From: Bradyrhizobium huanghuaihaiense
GTDB lineage: Bacteria > Pseudomonadota > Alphaproteobacteria > Rhizobiales > Xanthobacteraceae
Length of the DNA: 64,000 bases
NCBI RefSeq assembly: GCF_007830635.1
Contig: NZ_VLLA01000030.1
Coordinates: 1-64,000, forward strand
Reading direction: 5' to 3'
This document shows positions 19,078 to 27,176 of the stretch, piece by piece. A program made the position numbers and the translations under genes. Every line of letters begins with the position of its first letter. Within the stretch, counting starts at the first letter, position 1. The notes beneath the pieces are model-generated. The model searched no databases. It saw only the letters and a program-made list of their open reading frames with translations, and was not told the DNA's origin.

Positions 19078-19701
19078 TCAATCCGGCCGCACCATCTCGA
19101 ACATGTTTTCCGGCTTGATCTCGAAATAATCGCCGCGGCGGCCGGCGCGGACGATGGGGCGGGCGGCGGCGGTCTGGTAGACGCCGTCCTTGATCATGGC
19201 CTTGTCGATATGGACGGCGACGACCTCGCCCAGCGTCAGCCAGGCATCGGCCTCCTTGCCGTCGGCGCCCTTGAGGCGGACGATGTCGGACACTTTGCAC
19301 TCGAAGGCGACGGGGCTTTCGCCGACGCGCGGCACGTTGACGAGCTTGCCGGGCACGGCGGTGAGGCCCGCGAGCTTGAACTCATCGACCTCGGGGGCGA
19401 CATGCGCGGCGGTCGCGTTCATGTTCTTGGCGAGGTCCATCGTGGTGAGATTCCAGACGAACTCCCGGGTCTGCTCCATGTTCGCCACCGTGTCCTTCCA
19501 GTTGGTCGAGGAGAAGCCGATGATCGGCGGCACGTAGCAGAACGCGTTGAAGAAGCTGTAGGGCGCGAGGTTGATGTGGCCCTTGGTGTCGCGGGAGGAG
19601 ATCCAGCCGATCGGGCGCGGCGCAATGATGGCGTTGAAGGGATCGTGCTTGAGGCCATGGCCCTTGGAGGGCTCGTAGAAGTAAAGGTCTTTGTCGGTCA
19701 C
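19078..19701 (-). CDS. Flavin-reductase-like FMN-binding protein
   Basis: Split-barrel FMN-binding protein of 207 aa, flavin reductase domain family. Family features are NAIIAPRPIGWISSRD near the N-terminus, the NLAPYSFFNAFCYVPPIIGF strand pair and EFVWNL. The ATG at 19722 has no ribosome site and lies inside a palindromic repeat; a GTG at 19701 has AAGGAAG 6 bases upstream, so I take that as the start. Substrate unknown; related proteins reduce flavin for a monooxygenase or act as isomerases. It is downstream of the TetR gene on the same strand but 170 bp away. Confidence 0.82.
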   Translation of the reverse strand: MTDKDLYFYEPSKGHGLKHDPFNAIIAPRPIGWISSRDTKGHINLAPYSFFNAFCYVPPIIGFSSTNWKDTVANMEQTREFVWNLTTMDLAKNMNATAAHVAPEVDEFKLAGLTAVPGKLVNVPRVGESPVAFECKVSDIVRLKGADGKEADAWLTLGEVVAVHIDKAMIKDGVYQTAAARPIVRAGRRGDYFEIKPENMFEMVRPD

Positions 19702-19716
19702 GCGCTGCTTCCTTGT

Positions 19717-19796
19717 CGTCATTGCGAGCGCAGCGAAGCAATCCAGAATCCCTCCGCGGAGACAGTCTGGATTGCTTCGCTACGCTCGCAATGACG
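19717..19796. repeat. Palindromic intergenic repeat, family B
   Basis: Near-perfect hairpin with arms CGTCATTGCGAGCGCAGCGA and its complement at the right end, and CAATCCAGA/TCTGGATTG inside. It lies directly before the flavin reductase gene and would include the ATG at 19722. Family B copies recur at 23701-23775 and 49004-49120. Confidence 0.8.
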
Positions 19797-19872
19797 GAGT
19801 TTGTTGATCCGTCCTTTGCCGCCATCCTCTGCCGGGCGGCAAACCAACTTATAGGGAAAAATGGGCCGCCCG

Positions 19873-20472
19873 TCAGTGGCGCGGCGACAGACCCGCGATG
19901 ACGAAATCGATCATCTGGTCGATGGTCGGGCCCGGCTTGGTGGCGCACTGGGCGATCATCTGGGGGTGGAAGAAGCGAATCATCGCGGTGCAGGCGCACA
20001 GCGAGGCCAGTTGCAGGTCGGGCGCCTCGAACTCGCCGGAGGCCACCCCTTGCGCGATCATCTGGCCGATCACGCCCGCGATGCACTCCATATGGGCGAC
20101 GCAGACGTCCCAGTCCTCCTCCATCGCGATCGCGACCATCTCGTGCAGCTTGTTGTCGCCGACATAGCGCTCGGTGTTCATGCGGTGGATAGTGGTGAGC
20201 AGCTCCCGGAAGCGCGGCAGCACCGGACCGGGCCGGGTCACTATCCGCTGCGCCTCCAGCTCGACCTCGCCCATCAGGCCCCGCGCCACCGCCTGGTGAA
20301 TCGCCTTCTTCGACTCGAAGAAGCGATAGACGTTGGCGGGGCTCATCCTGAGCTCCTTGGCGATGTCGCCGACCGTGGTCTTCTGGTAGCCGATCACACG
20401 GAACAGCCGCTCGGCCACCTCGAGGATACGATCCCGGGTGTCGACTTCGATATGTTCCGAAACAAGGGCCAT
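19873..20472 (-). CDS. TetR-family regulator of the RND pump
   Basis: Regulator of 199 aa. The helix-turn-helix is at about residues 28-52 (TTVGDIAKELRMSPANVYRF). The C-terminal ligand domain is poorly conserved, as usual for TetR. It is 33 bp downstream of the RND permease stop on the same strand, so it is probably the third gene of that operon and regulates it. Candidate sites lie upstream of the adaptor gene (25044-25083). Ligand unknown. Confidence 0.85.
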   Translation of the reverse strand: MALVSEHIEVDTRDRILEVAERLFRVIGYQKTTVGDIAKELRMSPANVYRFFESKKAIHQAVARGLMGEVELEAQRIVTRPGPVLPRFRELLTTIHRMNTERYVGDNKLHEMVAIAMEEDWDVCVAHMECIAGVIGQMIAQGVASGEFEAPDLQLASLCACTAMIRFFHPQMIAQCATKPGPTIDQMIDFVIAGLSPRH

Positions 20473-20505
20473 CAGTCAGGACTCGTTGGTCAGCAGTCTT
20501 CTCAT

Positions 20506-23500
20506 CTATTCAGCCGCTTCGGCAAGCGGAATTGCGTGCTCGTCATCGCTCCCATGCTGCGGCGCGGCAGGCTGCTCGGGGGTACCCGCCTCGTCCAGGC
20601 TCTTCCGGAACCACAGGGCATAGAGGCCCGGCAGGTACAGCAGCGTCAGGAACGTCGCGACAAACAGGCCTCCCATGATCGTGATCGCCATCGGGCCCCA
20701 GAAGGCCGAGCGCGACAGCGGGATCATAGCGAGGATGGCGGCGAGCGCCGTCAGCACCACCGGGCGGGCCCGGCGGACGGTCGCCTCCACGATCGCCTCG
20801 CGGCGGGTCAGGCCGTGGCTGACGTCGGTCTCGATCTGGTCGACCAGGATGACCGCGTTGCGCATGATCATGCCGGCGAGCGCGATCAGGCCGAGCAGCG
20901 CCACGAAGCCGAACGGGGCGTTGGCGACGTTGAGGCCGAAGGAGGCACCGACGATGCCGAGCGGTGCGGTGAGGAACACCAGGATCAGGCGCGAGAAGCT
21001 CTGCAGCTGGATCATCAGCAGCGTCAGCATCACCATGACCATCACCGGGAAGAGGATGAAGATCGAGGCGTTGCCCTTGGCGGATTCCTCGAACGCGCCG
21101 CCGGCTTCGATCCGGTAGGCCGGCTCGAGGTGGTCCTTGATCGCCTTCAGCTTCGGCGTGATCTGGTTGGTCACGTCGGGCGCCTGCACGCCGTCGACGA
21201 CGTCGGAGCGCACGGTGATCGCCATGTCGCGGTTACGCCGCCACATGATCGGCTCCTCGTGGGCATATTCGATCTTGGCAATCTGTTGCAGCGGCACGGC
21301 AACGCCATTGCGCGAGGTGATGGTGAGATCGCCGACGCCGCCGAGGTCGAGACGCTCGGACGGGATCGCACGGGCGACCACACCGACCTTCTCGATGCCG
21401 TCACGCACGGTGGTGACCTGCGAGCCCGAGATCAGCATTGCGAGCGCCTGCGAGACGTCCTGCGGGGTCAGGCCCATGGCGCGGGCGCGATCCTGGTCGA
21501 CGACGAGCTTCAGGTAGGGCGACTGCTCGTTCCAGTCGAGCTGGACGTCCTTGACGCTCTTGTTCTGGCGCATGACGTCGCGAACCTGGTAGGCGATCTC
21601 GCGCACCTTGTTGGCGTCGGGGCCGATCACGCGGAACTGGACGGGAAAGCCGACCGGCGGACCAAAGTTGAAGCGGTCGACGCGGACGCGCGCCTCGGAC
21701 AGGAAGCCATCGGCAGCCGCGCCCTCGATCTTGGCCTTGATGCGCTCGCGCGCCTCGACGCCCTTGGCGACGATGACGATCTCGGCAAAGGCTTCGTTCG
21801 GGAGTTGCGGGTTGAGGCCGAGCCAGAAGCGCGGCGATCCCTGGCCAACATAGGACGTATAGGTCTCGATGTCCTTGTCGTCCTTGAGCAGCGTCTCGGC
21901 CTTCTTGACCGACTTCTCGGTGACGTTGAAGGCGGTGCCCTCAGGCAGGCGGAGCTGGAGGAACAGCTCGGGCCGCTCCGACAGCGGGAAGAACTGCTGC
22001 TGGACATGGCCGAAGCCGACGATCGAGGCAATGAAGACGCCGACGGTCGCGACCACCACGGTGATGCGGTGGTTGACGCACCATTGCACGATGGCGCGCA
22101 GGCCCCGATACATGCGGGTCTCGTAGACCGCGTGCGGGTCGTGGTTGTGGTGCGCCTTCATCTCCGGCAGCAGCTTGACGCCGATATAGGGCGTGAAGAT
22201 CACCGCCACGAACCAGGAGGCGACCAGCGCGATCGCCACGATCCAGAAGATGCTGCCGGCATATTCGCCGACCGCCGAATTGGCAAAGCCGATGGGGAGG
22301 AAGCCAGCGGCCGTGACCAGCGTTCCCGTGAGCATCGGAAACGCAGTGGATTCCCAGGCAAAGGACGCAGCCCGCATGCGATCCCAGCCCTGCTCCATCT
22401 TCACCACCATCATCTCGACCGCGATGATGGCGTCGTCGACGAGCAGGCCGAGCGCGATGATCAGCGCGCCGAGCGTGATGCGGTGCAGATCGAGCGACAT
22501 CATGTTCATGACGATGAAGACGATGCCGAGCACCAGCGGCACCGACAGCGCGACCACGATGCCGGTGCGCCAGCCGAGCGCCAGGAACGAGACGAATAGC
22601 ACGATGACCAGCGCTTCCATGAAGGAGTGCACGAACTCGCCGACGGCGTGCTCGACCACCTTGGGCTGGTCGGCGATCAGCTTGACGTCGATGCCCTGCG
22701 GCACGGCCTTCATGAACTCGGCCGTGGCCTTCTCGACCTCCTTGCCGAGCTCGAGGATGTTGGCACCCTTGGCGGTGACGACGCCGATGCCGATGGCGGC
22801 CTTGCCTTCCTGGCGGACGACGAAGCTCGGCGGATCGACATAGCCATGGGTGACGGTGGCGATATCACCGAGGCGGAACACGCGGCCGTTGCTCTCGACC
22901 GGGGTCTCGGCGACAGCCTTGGCGCCGTCGAGCGCGCCGGTGACGCGCAGCGGCACGCGCTGCGAAGAGGTCTCGACCGTGCCGGCCGGGGTCACATTAT
23001 TCTGCTTGGCGAGCGAATCGAACAGCGCCTGCGGCGTGATGCCGAGGGTGGCGAGCTTGGCGTGACTGAACTCGACGAAGATGCGCTCATCCTGATTGCC
23101 GTAGACGTCGACCTTGGTGACGCCGGGCACCTTCAGCAGGCGCTGGCGAAAACCTTCGGAGACCTTCTTGAGCTGGGCATAGTCGGCGCCGTCGCCGGTC
23201 ATCATGTAGAGGATGGAATCGACGTCGGAGAACTCGTCGTTGACGACCGGCCCGAGGATGCCGGACGGCAGCTGGCCCTGCACGTCGACCAGCTTCTTGC
23301 GCAGGAGATAGAAGAGATAGGGCACGTCCTTCGGCGGCGTCGAGTCGCGGAAGGTGACCTGGAGCGCAGTGAAGGCGGGCTTGGAATAGGTCTGCACCTT
23401 CTCGAAATAGGGCAGCTCCTGGATCTTCTTCTCGATGGGGTCGGCGACCTGGGTCTGCATCTCCTGCGCGGTCGCGCCCGGCCAGATCACGGAGACGTTG

Positions 23501-23643
23501 ACCACCTTCACCGTGAAGAACGGATCCTCGGCGCGCCCAAGTTTCTCATAGGAGAAGAAGCCGGCGACGCCGAGCACGAGCATCAGGAAGAGAACCAGCG
23601 TCGGATGGCTGACGGCCCAGGCCGAAAGGTTGAAGCGCTTCAT
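20506..23643 (-). CDS. RND efflux transporter permease subunit
   Basis: Inner-membrane RND permease of 1045 aa, close to the usual AcrB length, with twelve helices expected. The first helix is at about residues 13-32, followed by a large periplasmic loop with the typical VSVIWPGATAQEMQTQV. The proton-relay aspartates are in helix 4, in GLLVDDAIIAVEMM. The start at 23643 begins MKRFNLSAWAVSHP, typical of the subgroup; the extra upstream frame lies in the intergenic repeats. No outer-membrane channel gene is in this window, so a TolC-like partner must be encoded elsewhere. Substrate unknown; drug or solvent export is likely. Confidence 0.92.
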   Translation of the reverse strand: MKRFNLSAWAVSHPTLVLFLMLVLGVAGFFSYEKLGRAEDPFFTVKVVNVSVIWPGATAQEMQTQVADPIEKKIQELPYFEKVQTYSKPAFTALQVTFRDSTPPKDVPYLFYLLRKKLVDVQGQLPSGILGPVVNDEFSDVDSILYMMTGDGADYAQLKKVSEGFRQRLLKVPGVTKVDVYGNQDERIFVEFSHAKLATLGITPQALFDSLAKQNNVTPAGTVETSSQRVPLRVTGALDGAKAVAETPVESNGRVFRLGDIATVTHGYVDPPSFVVRQEGKAAIGIGVVTAKGANILELGKEVEKATAEFMKAVPQGIDVKLIADQPKVVEHAVGEFVHSFMEALVIVLFVSFLALGWRTGIVVALSVPLVLGIVFIVMNMMSLDLHRITLGALIIALGLLVDDAIIAVEMMVVKMEQGWDRMRAASFAWESTAFPMLTGTLVTAAGFLPIGFANSAVGEYAGSIFWIVAIALVASWFVAVIFTPYIGVKLLPEMKAHHNHDPHAVYETRMYRGLRAIVQWCVNHRITVVVATVGVFIASIVGFGHVQQQFFPLSERPELFLQLRLPEGTAFNVTEKSVKKAETLLKDDKDIETYTSYVGQGSPRFWLGLNPQLPNEAFAEIVIVAKGVEARERIKAKIEGAAADGFLSEARVRVDRFNFGPPVGFPVQFRVIGPDANKVREIAYQVRDVMRQNKSVKDVQLDWNEQSPYLKLVVDQDRARAMGLTPQDVSQALAMLISGSQVTTVRDGIEKVGVVARAIPSERLDLGGVGDLTITSRNGVAVPLQQIAKIEYAHEEPIMWRRNRDMAITVRSDVVDGVQAPDVTNQITPKLKAIKDHLEPAYRIEAGGAFEESAKGNASIFILFPVMVMVMLTLLMIQLQSFSRLILVFLTAPLGIVGASFGLNVANAPFGFVALLGLIALAGMIMRNAVILVDQIETDVSHGLTRREAIVEATVRRARPVVLTALAAILAMIPLSRSAFWGPMAITIMGGLFVATFLTLLYLPGLYALWFRKSLDEAGTPEQPAAPQHGSDDEHAIPLAEAAE

Positions 23644-23700
23644 CGCTCTCTCCGAAAAGACGATCCAGTTGCAAACAACGACAGCCGCTCTGTTCAAACC

Positions 23701-23775
23701 GTCGTCGCGAGGCAGCGAAGCAATCCAGGGGGCTGGGCAGATTCTGGATCGCTTCGCCGCTTCAGCCTTTGCTTA
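23701..23775. repeat. Palindromic intergenic repeat, family B (degenerate)
   Basis: Imperfect copy of family B: GTCGTCGCGAGGCAGCGAAG, then CAATCCAG, then CTGGATCGCTTCG. It lies between the adaptor gene and the RND gene of one operon. Confidence 0.65.
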
Positions 23776-23821
23776 GGGACAAAGGCCGAAACTCACCTCA
23801 CACGACGTAACTCACTTCTCG

Positions 23822-23902
23822 TGTCATTCCGGGATGGTCCGAAGGACCAGACCCGGAATCTCGAGATTCCGGGTTCGCCCTTTGGGCGCCCCGGAATGAC
23901 GG
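23822..23902. repeat. Palindromic intergenic repeat, family C
   Basis: Inverted repeat with arms TGTCATTCCGGG and CCGGAATGAC, and CCCGGAATCTCGAGATTCCGGG in the middle (written here as halves CCCGGAATCTC and GAGATTCCGGG). Together with the neighbouring family B copy it makes up most of the 262-bp gap inside the pump operon. Confidence 0.75.
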
Positions 23903-23905
23903 TAG

Positions 23906-25012
23906 TTAGAAACTCAATGACGACACGACCCGCACCCGCTGGCCCGGATCGAGCTTCTGCACGCCGAGGGCGACGATCTTGGCGCCCTCTTCGACACCGC
24001 CGGTGATGACGACGTCGTTGCTCTCGTAGGACTTCACCGTCACCGGCTTGAGCGTGACCGCGCCGTTGTCGTCGACGACGTAGAAGGACGGCTTGCCGCC
24101 TTCGTTGAACAGCGCCGACAGCGGCAGCCGCGCGACGCGCTCGGTGGCGGCGTCCGACAGCGTCAGCGTCGCGGTCATGCCGAGCGCGACCTTGTCGTCG
24201 GCCTCGGGCAGCGAGAACTTTGCGAGATAGGTGCGGGTGGCGGGATCCGCCGCAGGCGCGATCTCGCGCAGCTTCGCTGCGTACTTCTTGTCCGGCTCCG
24301 ACCAAAGAGTGACGCTGGCGACGCCCGACTTGGCGCGTCCAACCAGCGTCTCAGGGATCGCGACGACCGCTTCCTTTTCGGCAAAGCGGGCGACACGGAT
24401 CGAAGCCTGGCCCGCGGCGACCACCTGGCCGGGCTCGATCAGCGTTGCGGTGACGACGCCACGGGCGTCGGCAGCAAGCGTCGCGTAGGAAAGGGAATTC
24501 TTGCTCAGCTCGAGCGCGCGCTCGGCGCGGTTCAGGCGGGCGCGCGCCTCGTCGGCGGAAGCACGGCTCGAATCCATCTGCGCGTCGGTGGTCCAGCCCT
24601 TGGCCTTCAAATCCTTGGCGCGCTGCTCGGCGGCGGCGGCCTGGGCCAGCACGCCGGTCGCAGCGGTCTGCTCCGCCAGGGCCTGCTCGGCCTGGAGCTT
24701 CAGGTCGACCTCGTCGAGGGTGGCGAGCGGCTGGCCGATCTCGACGGTCTGGCCGACTTCCACGAGGCGCTTTGCAACTTTACCGGCGACGCGGAAGCCC
24801 AGGTCACTCTCGATGCGGGGCCGGACGGTGCCGACGAAGCTCCGCTCGGGGGTCTCGGCATCATAATGGGCGGTCGCGACCAGAACCGGCCGCGGCGGCT
24901 CGGCCTTTTCGGCGACGGTGTCATTGCACCCGGCCAGGGTGGCGGCCATCAGGGCCAGCGACACACCCGCCAAAAGCTTGGAATAGCTGGACAAAACGGA
25001 CCGGACGAACAT
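23906..25012 (-). CDS. RND efflux periplasmic adaptor lipoprotein
   Basis: Membrane fusion protein of 368 aa. The signal peptide ends in a lipobox, LAGC, with C29 as the lipidated residue. The usual adaptor parts follow in order: beta-barrel and lipoyl halves (VAKRLVEVGQTVEIGQPLATLD), the coiled-coil hairpin (about 105-160, Ala/Glu-rich with LAQAAAAEQRAKDLKAKG), the second lipoyl half and a C-terminal beta domain. AGGAG lies 9 bases before the ATG at 25012. First gene of the pump operon; the permease starts 262 bp later, after two palindromic repeats. Confidence 0.9.
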   Translation of the reverse strand: MFVRSVLSSYSKLLAGVSLALMAATLAGCNDTVAEKAEPPRPVLVATAHYDAETPERSFVGTVRPRIESDLGFRVAGKVAKRLVEVGQTVEIGQPLATLDEVDLKLQAEQALAEQTAATGVLAQAAAAEQRAKDLKAKGWTTDAQMDSSRASADEARARLNRAERALELSKNSLSYATLAADARGVVTATLIEPGQVVAAGQASIRVARFAEKEAVVAIPETLVGRAKSGVASVTLWSEPDKKYAAKLREIAPAADPATRTYLAKFSLPEADDKVALGMTATLTLSDAATERVARLPLSALFNEGGKPSFYVVDDNGAVTLKPVTVKSYESNDVVITGGVEEGAKIVALGVQKLDPGQRVRVVSSLSF

Positions 25013-25043
25013 CGGAGGACACTCCTGCGGCTGCAATGAGAGG

Positions 25044-25083
25044 AATGTCGACTAATCACTGATAAAAGTCAATAATCGTCAGT
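25044..25083 (-). promoter_or_regulatory. Promoter and candidate TetR operator of the RND operon
   Basis: On the minus strand, TTGACT (25067-25072) and GACATT (25044-25049) are separated by 17 bases and could be -35 and -10 boxes 32 bp before the adaptor start. ACTGA (25058-25062) and TCAGT (25079-25083) form an inverted pair straddling the -35 box, and GACT/AGTC (25050-25053, 25067-25070) another in the spacer. These are candidate TetR binding half-sites. Confidence 0.45.
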
Positions 25084-25133
25084 CATCAGGAAAGCGTGAT
25101 CGTTAAGGGGTGGTAAGGATTGGGCGGAGGCCC

Positions 25134-25279
25134 GTAGACCCGGATGGAACGCAGCGCAATCCTGGGCCTCGGGCGAGAGACCGTAGGGTGGGCAAAGGCG
25201 CGTAGCGCCGTGCCCACCATCTCTCATTTGAGGATCACAATAACGGTCTGGTGGGCACGCTGCGCTTTGCCCACCCTAC
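25134..25279. repeat. Palindromic intergenic repeats, partial family D and family E
   Basis: A partial family D arm (GTAGACCCGGATGGAACGCA) at 25134-25172 is followed by a full family E element at 25183-25279, with arms GTAGGGTGGGCAAAG and CTTTGCCCACCCTAC and inner GTGCCCACCA/TGGTGGGCAC. A second family E copy is at 35718-35807. Confidence 0.75.
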
Positions 25280-25298
25280 GGGACCGTTCACTCGGCTC

Positions 25299-26630
25299 TC
25301 ACCGCCCCTGTCCGGCGAACTCGTGCTTGGTGTCGTGGCCGCCCACAAACACCAGGATGCCGGCGAGCAGAGGCAGGACCGCGAGGACGAGCAGACCGGT
25401 CGAGGTCTGCCCCGTGGCCTCCTTGACCCAGCCGATCAGATAAGGACCGCCGAAGCCGGCGAGATTGCCGATCGAGTTGATCAGCGCGATGGCGCCAGCG
25501 GCGGCCGTGCCGGAGAGCCAGGCGGTCGGCAGCGTCCAGAACACGCCGAAGCAGCAGAACACGCCGATCGCGGCCACCGTCAACGCCACCATCGTCGCCG
25601 TAGGATCGGTGAGATAGGAGGAGACGCCGAGCGCGACCGCCGTGAGCAGCAGCGGCGCGCCGACATGCATCACGCGCTCGCGCGTCGCATCGGAATGCCG
25701 CGCCCACAGGATCATGGCGATGGTGCCGAACAGATACGGAATCGCGGTGACGAAGCCGGTCTGCGCGTTGGTGAGGCCGAACGCCTTGACGATCTGCGGC
25801 AGCCAGAACTGCATGCCGTAGAGCGCGCCGACGAAGCCGAAATAGATCAGGCTGAGTGCGATCACCTTCGGCGAGGACAACGCCTCGCCGAGCGAGAGAT
25901 GCTTCACCGCCTGCTTGGCCGCGATCTCGGAATCGAGCTTTGCCTTGAGCCAGGCCTTCTGCTCGGCCGAGAGCCAGTCCGCCTTCTCCGGCTTGTCGGT
26001 GAGATAGAACCAGGTGACGATGCCGAGCAGCACGGACGGAATGCCCTCGATGATGAACAGCCACTGCCATCCCCTCAGCCCCATCAAACCGTCGAGCCCG
26101 AGCAGCAGGCCCGAGATCGGCGCGCCGATCACGGTCGAGACCGGCACCGCGACGGCGAAGGCGGCGAGGAAGCGGGCGCGATACTCGGCCGGATACCAAT
26201 AGGTGAGATAGAGGATGATGCCGGGAAAGAAGCCGGCTTCGGCGACGCCGAGCAGGAAGCGCAGGACGTAGAAGCTGGTCACGCCGCTGACCATGGCCAT
26301 CAAGGCGGAGATGATGCCCCAGGTCACCATGATGCGGGCGATCCAGCGGCTGGCGCCGAACTTCTCCAGCGCCAGATTGCTCGGCACCTCGAAGATGAAA
26401 TAGCCGATGAAGAAGATGCCGGCGCCCCAGGAGAAGATCAGCGGCGTGAACTTCAGCTCCGCGTTCATGGTCAGCGCGGCGAAGCCGAGATTGACGCGGT
26501 CGAGGTAGGAGAAGAAGTAGGCCAGCACCAGGAACGGAATCAGGCGCCAGGAGATGGCGCGGATCGTCGAGATCTCGATTTCGCTCTTGGCGGCGCCGGC
26601 GGAACCGGCATAGGTCGTGGTCTGGCTCAT
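25299..26630 (-). CDS. MFS transporter, anion:cation symporter (phthalate permease-like) family
   Basis: Major facilitator of 443 aa with twelve predicted membrane helices. The N-terminal half has the family marks RVNLGFAALTMN in helix 1 and YWYPAEYRARFLA in the loop after helix 4; GWQWLFIIEGIPSVLLG ends the first half. This family carries organic acids such as phthalate, tartrate or glucarate with protons or sodium. No catabolic gene adjoins it, so the substrate is unknown. The ATG at 26630 follows GGGGGGAAAG. Confidence 0.88.
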   Translation of the reverse strand: MSQTTTYAGSAGAAKSEIEISTIRAISWRLIPFLVLAYFFSYLDRVNLGFAALTMNAELKFTPLIFSWGAGIFFIGYFIFEVPSNLALEKFGASRWIARIMVTWGIISALMAMVSGVTSFYVLRFLLGVAEAGFFPGIILYLTYWYPAEYRARFLAAFAVAVPVSTVIGAPISGLLLGLDGLMGLRGWQWLFIIEGIPSVLLGIVTWFYLTDKPEKADWLSAEQKAWLKAKLDSEIAAKQAVKHLSLGEALSSPKVIALSLIYFGFVGALYGMQFWLPQIVKAFGLTNAQTGFVTAIPYLFGTIAMILWARHSDATRERVMHVGAPLLLTAVALGVSSYLTDPTATMVALTVAAIGVFCCFGVFWTLPTAWLSGTAAAGAIALINSIGNLAGFGGPYLIGWVKEATGQTSTGLLVLAVLPLLAGILVFVGGHDTKHEFAGQGR

Positions 26631-26711
26631 GGCTTTCCCCCCGGGGTTGTTGCTTTTATGGGCTGGCTCGCGGTTTTCCGCATTGCGGGCAAAGAGTCAA
26701 TGGAGCGAGCA

Positions 26712-27176
26712 ATGCACGGGACGCAACCAGTCAACTCCATTGCACCGCTCCGGACATCGCTGACCCGCGCCGCCCTCGCGCTGGTCGTGATCGCCTGCGG
26801 GCTGTCCCTGCGCTGGTACGGTTTTCCGCTTGGCCTCCCCGCCTTCGTGGTGAAGTACGGCGGCTCGCTGCTGTGGGCGACGATGGTGTTCTTGCTGGTC
26901 GGAGTTTTGCTGCCACGGCTGACGCGGACGCAACTCGCAGCCATCGCGGTGTTGATCGCGATCGTCGTGGAATTCTCCCGGCTGGTGCATGCGCCGTGGC
27001 TCGATGCCTTTCGACTCACGACGGCGGGCGCGCTTTTGCTCGGGCGGATATTTTCGCTGTGGAATCTGGTGGCCTATGCGATCGGGATCGTGTTCGGCGT
27101 TGGGCTGGACCGTCTGGCCGACATGCGGAGGGTGAGCCCGCTCAACTCGCAAACGGCCGGCTCGACCCGCGAATGA
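26712..27176 (+). CDS. DUF2809 membrane protein
   Basis: Integral membrane protein of 154 aa with about four helices. The family pattern is visible: LRWYGFPLGLPAFVVKYGGSLLWATM, then VEFSRLVHAPWLDAFR and a final helix. The start at 26712 is chosen for GGAG 6 bases upstream; ATGs at 26700 and 26658 are in frame. The function of DUF2809 is unknown. Its last 35 bases overlap the end of the convergent LacI gene. Confidence 0.8.
   Translation: MHGTQPVNSIAPLRTSLTRAALALVVIACGLSLRWYGFPLGLPAFVVKYGGSLLWATMVFLLVGVLLPRLTRTQLAAIAVLIAIVVEFSRLVHAPWLDAFRLTTAGALLLGRIFSLWNLVAYAIGIVFGVGLDRLADMRRVSPLNSQTAGSTRE

Noticed and set aside
19861..22599. A 912-codon plus-strand open frame
   Set aside because: It is antisense to the RND permease gene; the product is a low-complexity His/Arg/Asp-rich sequence produced by reading high-GC codons on the wrong strand. 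The minus-strand frame has a full RND pattern.
25251..26711. Long N-terminal extension of the DUF2809 frame
   Set aside because: The extension is antisense to the MFS gene. Only the part from 26712 on has membrane helices and the DUF2809 pattern.
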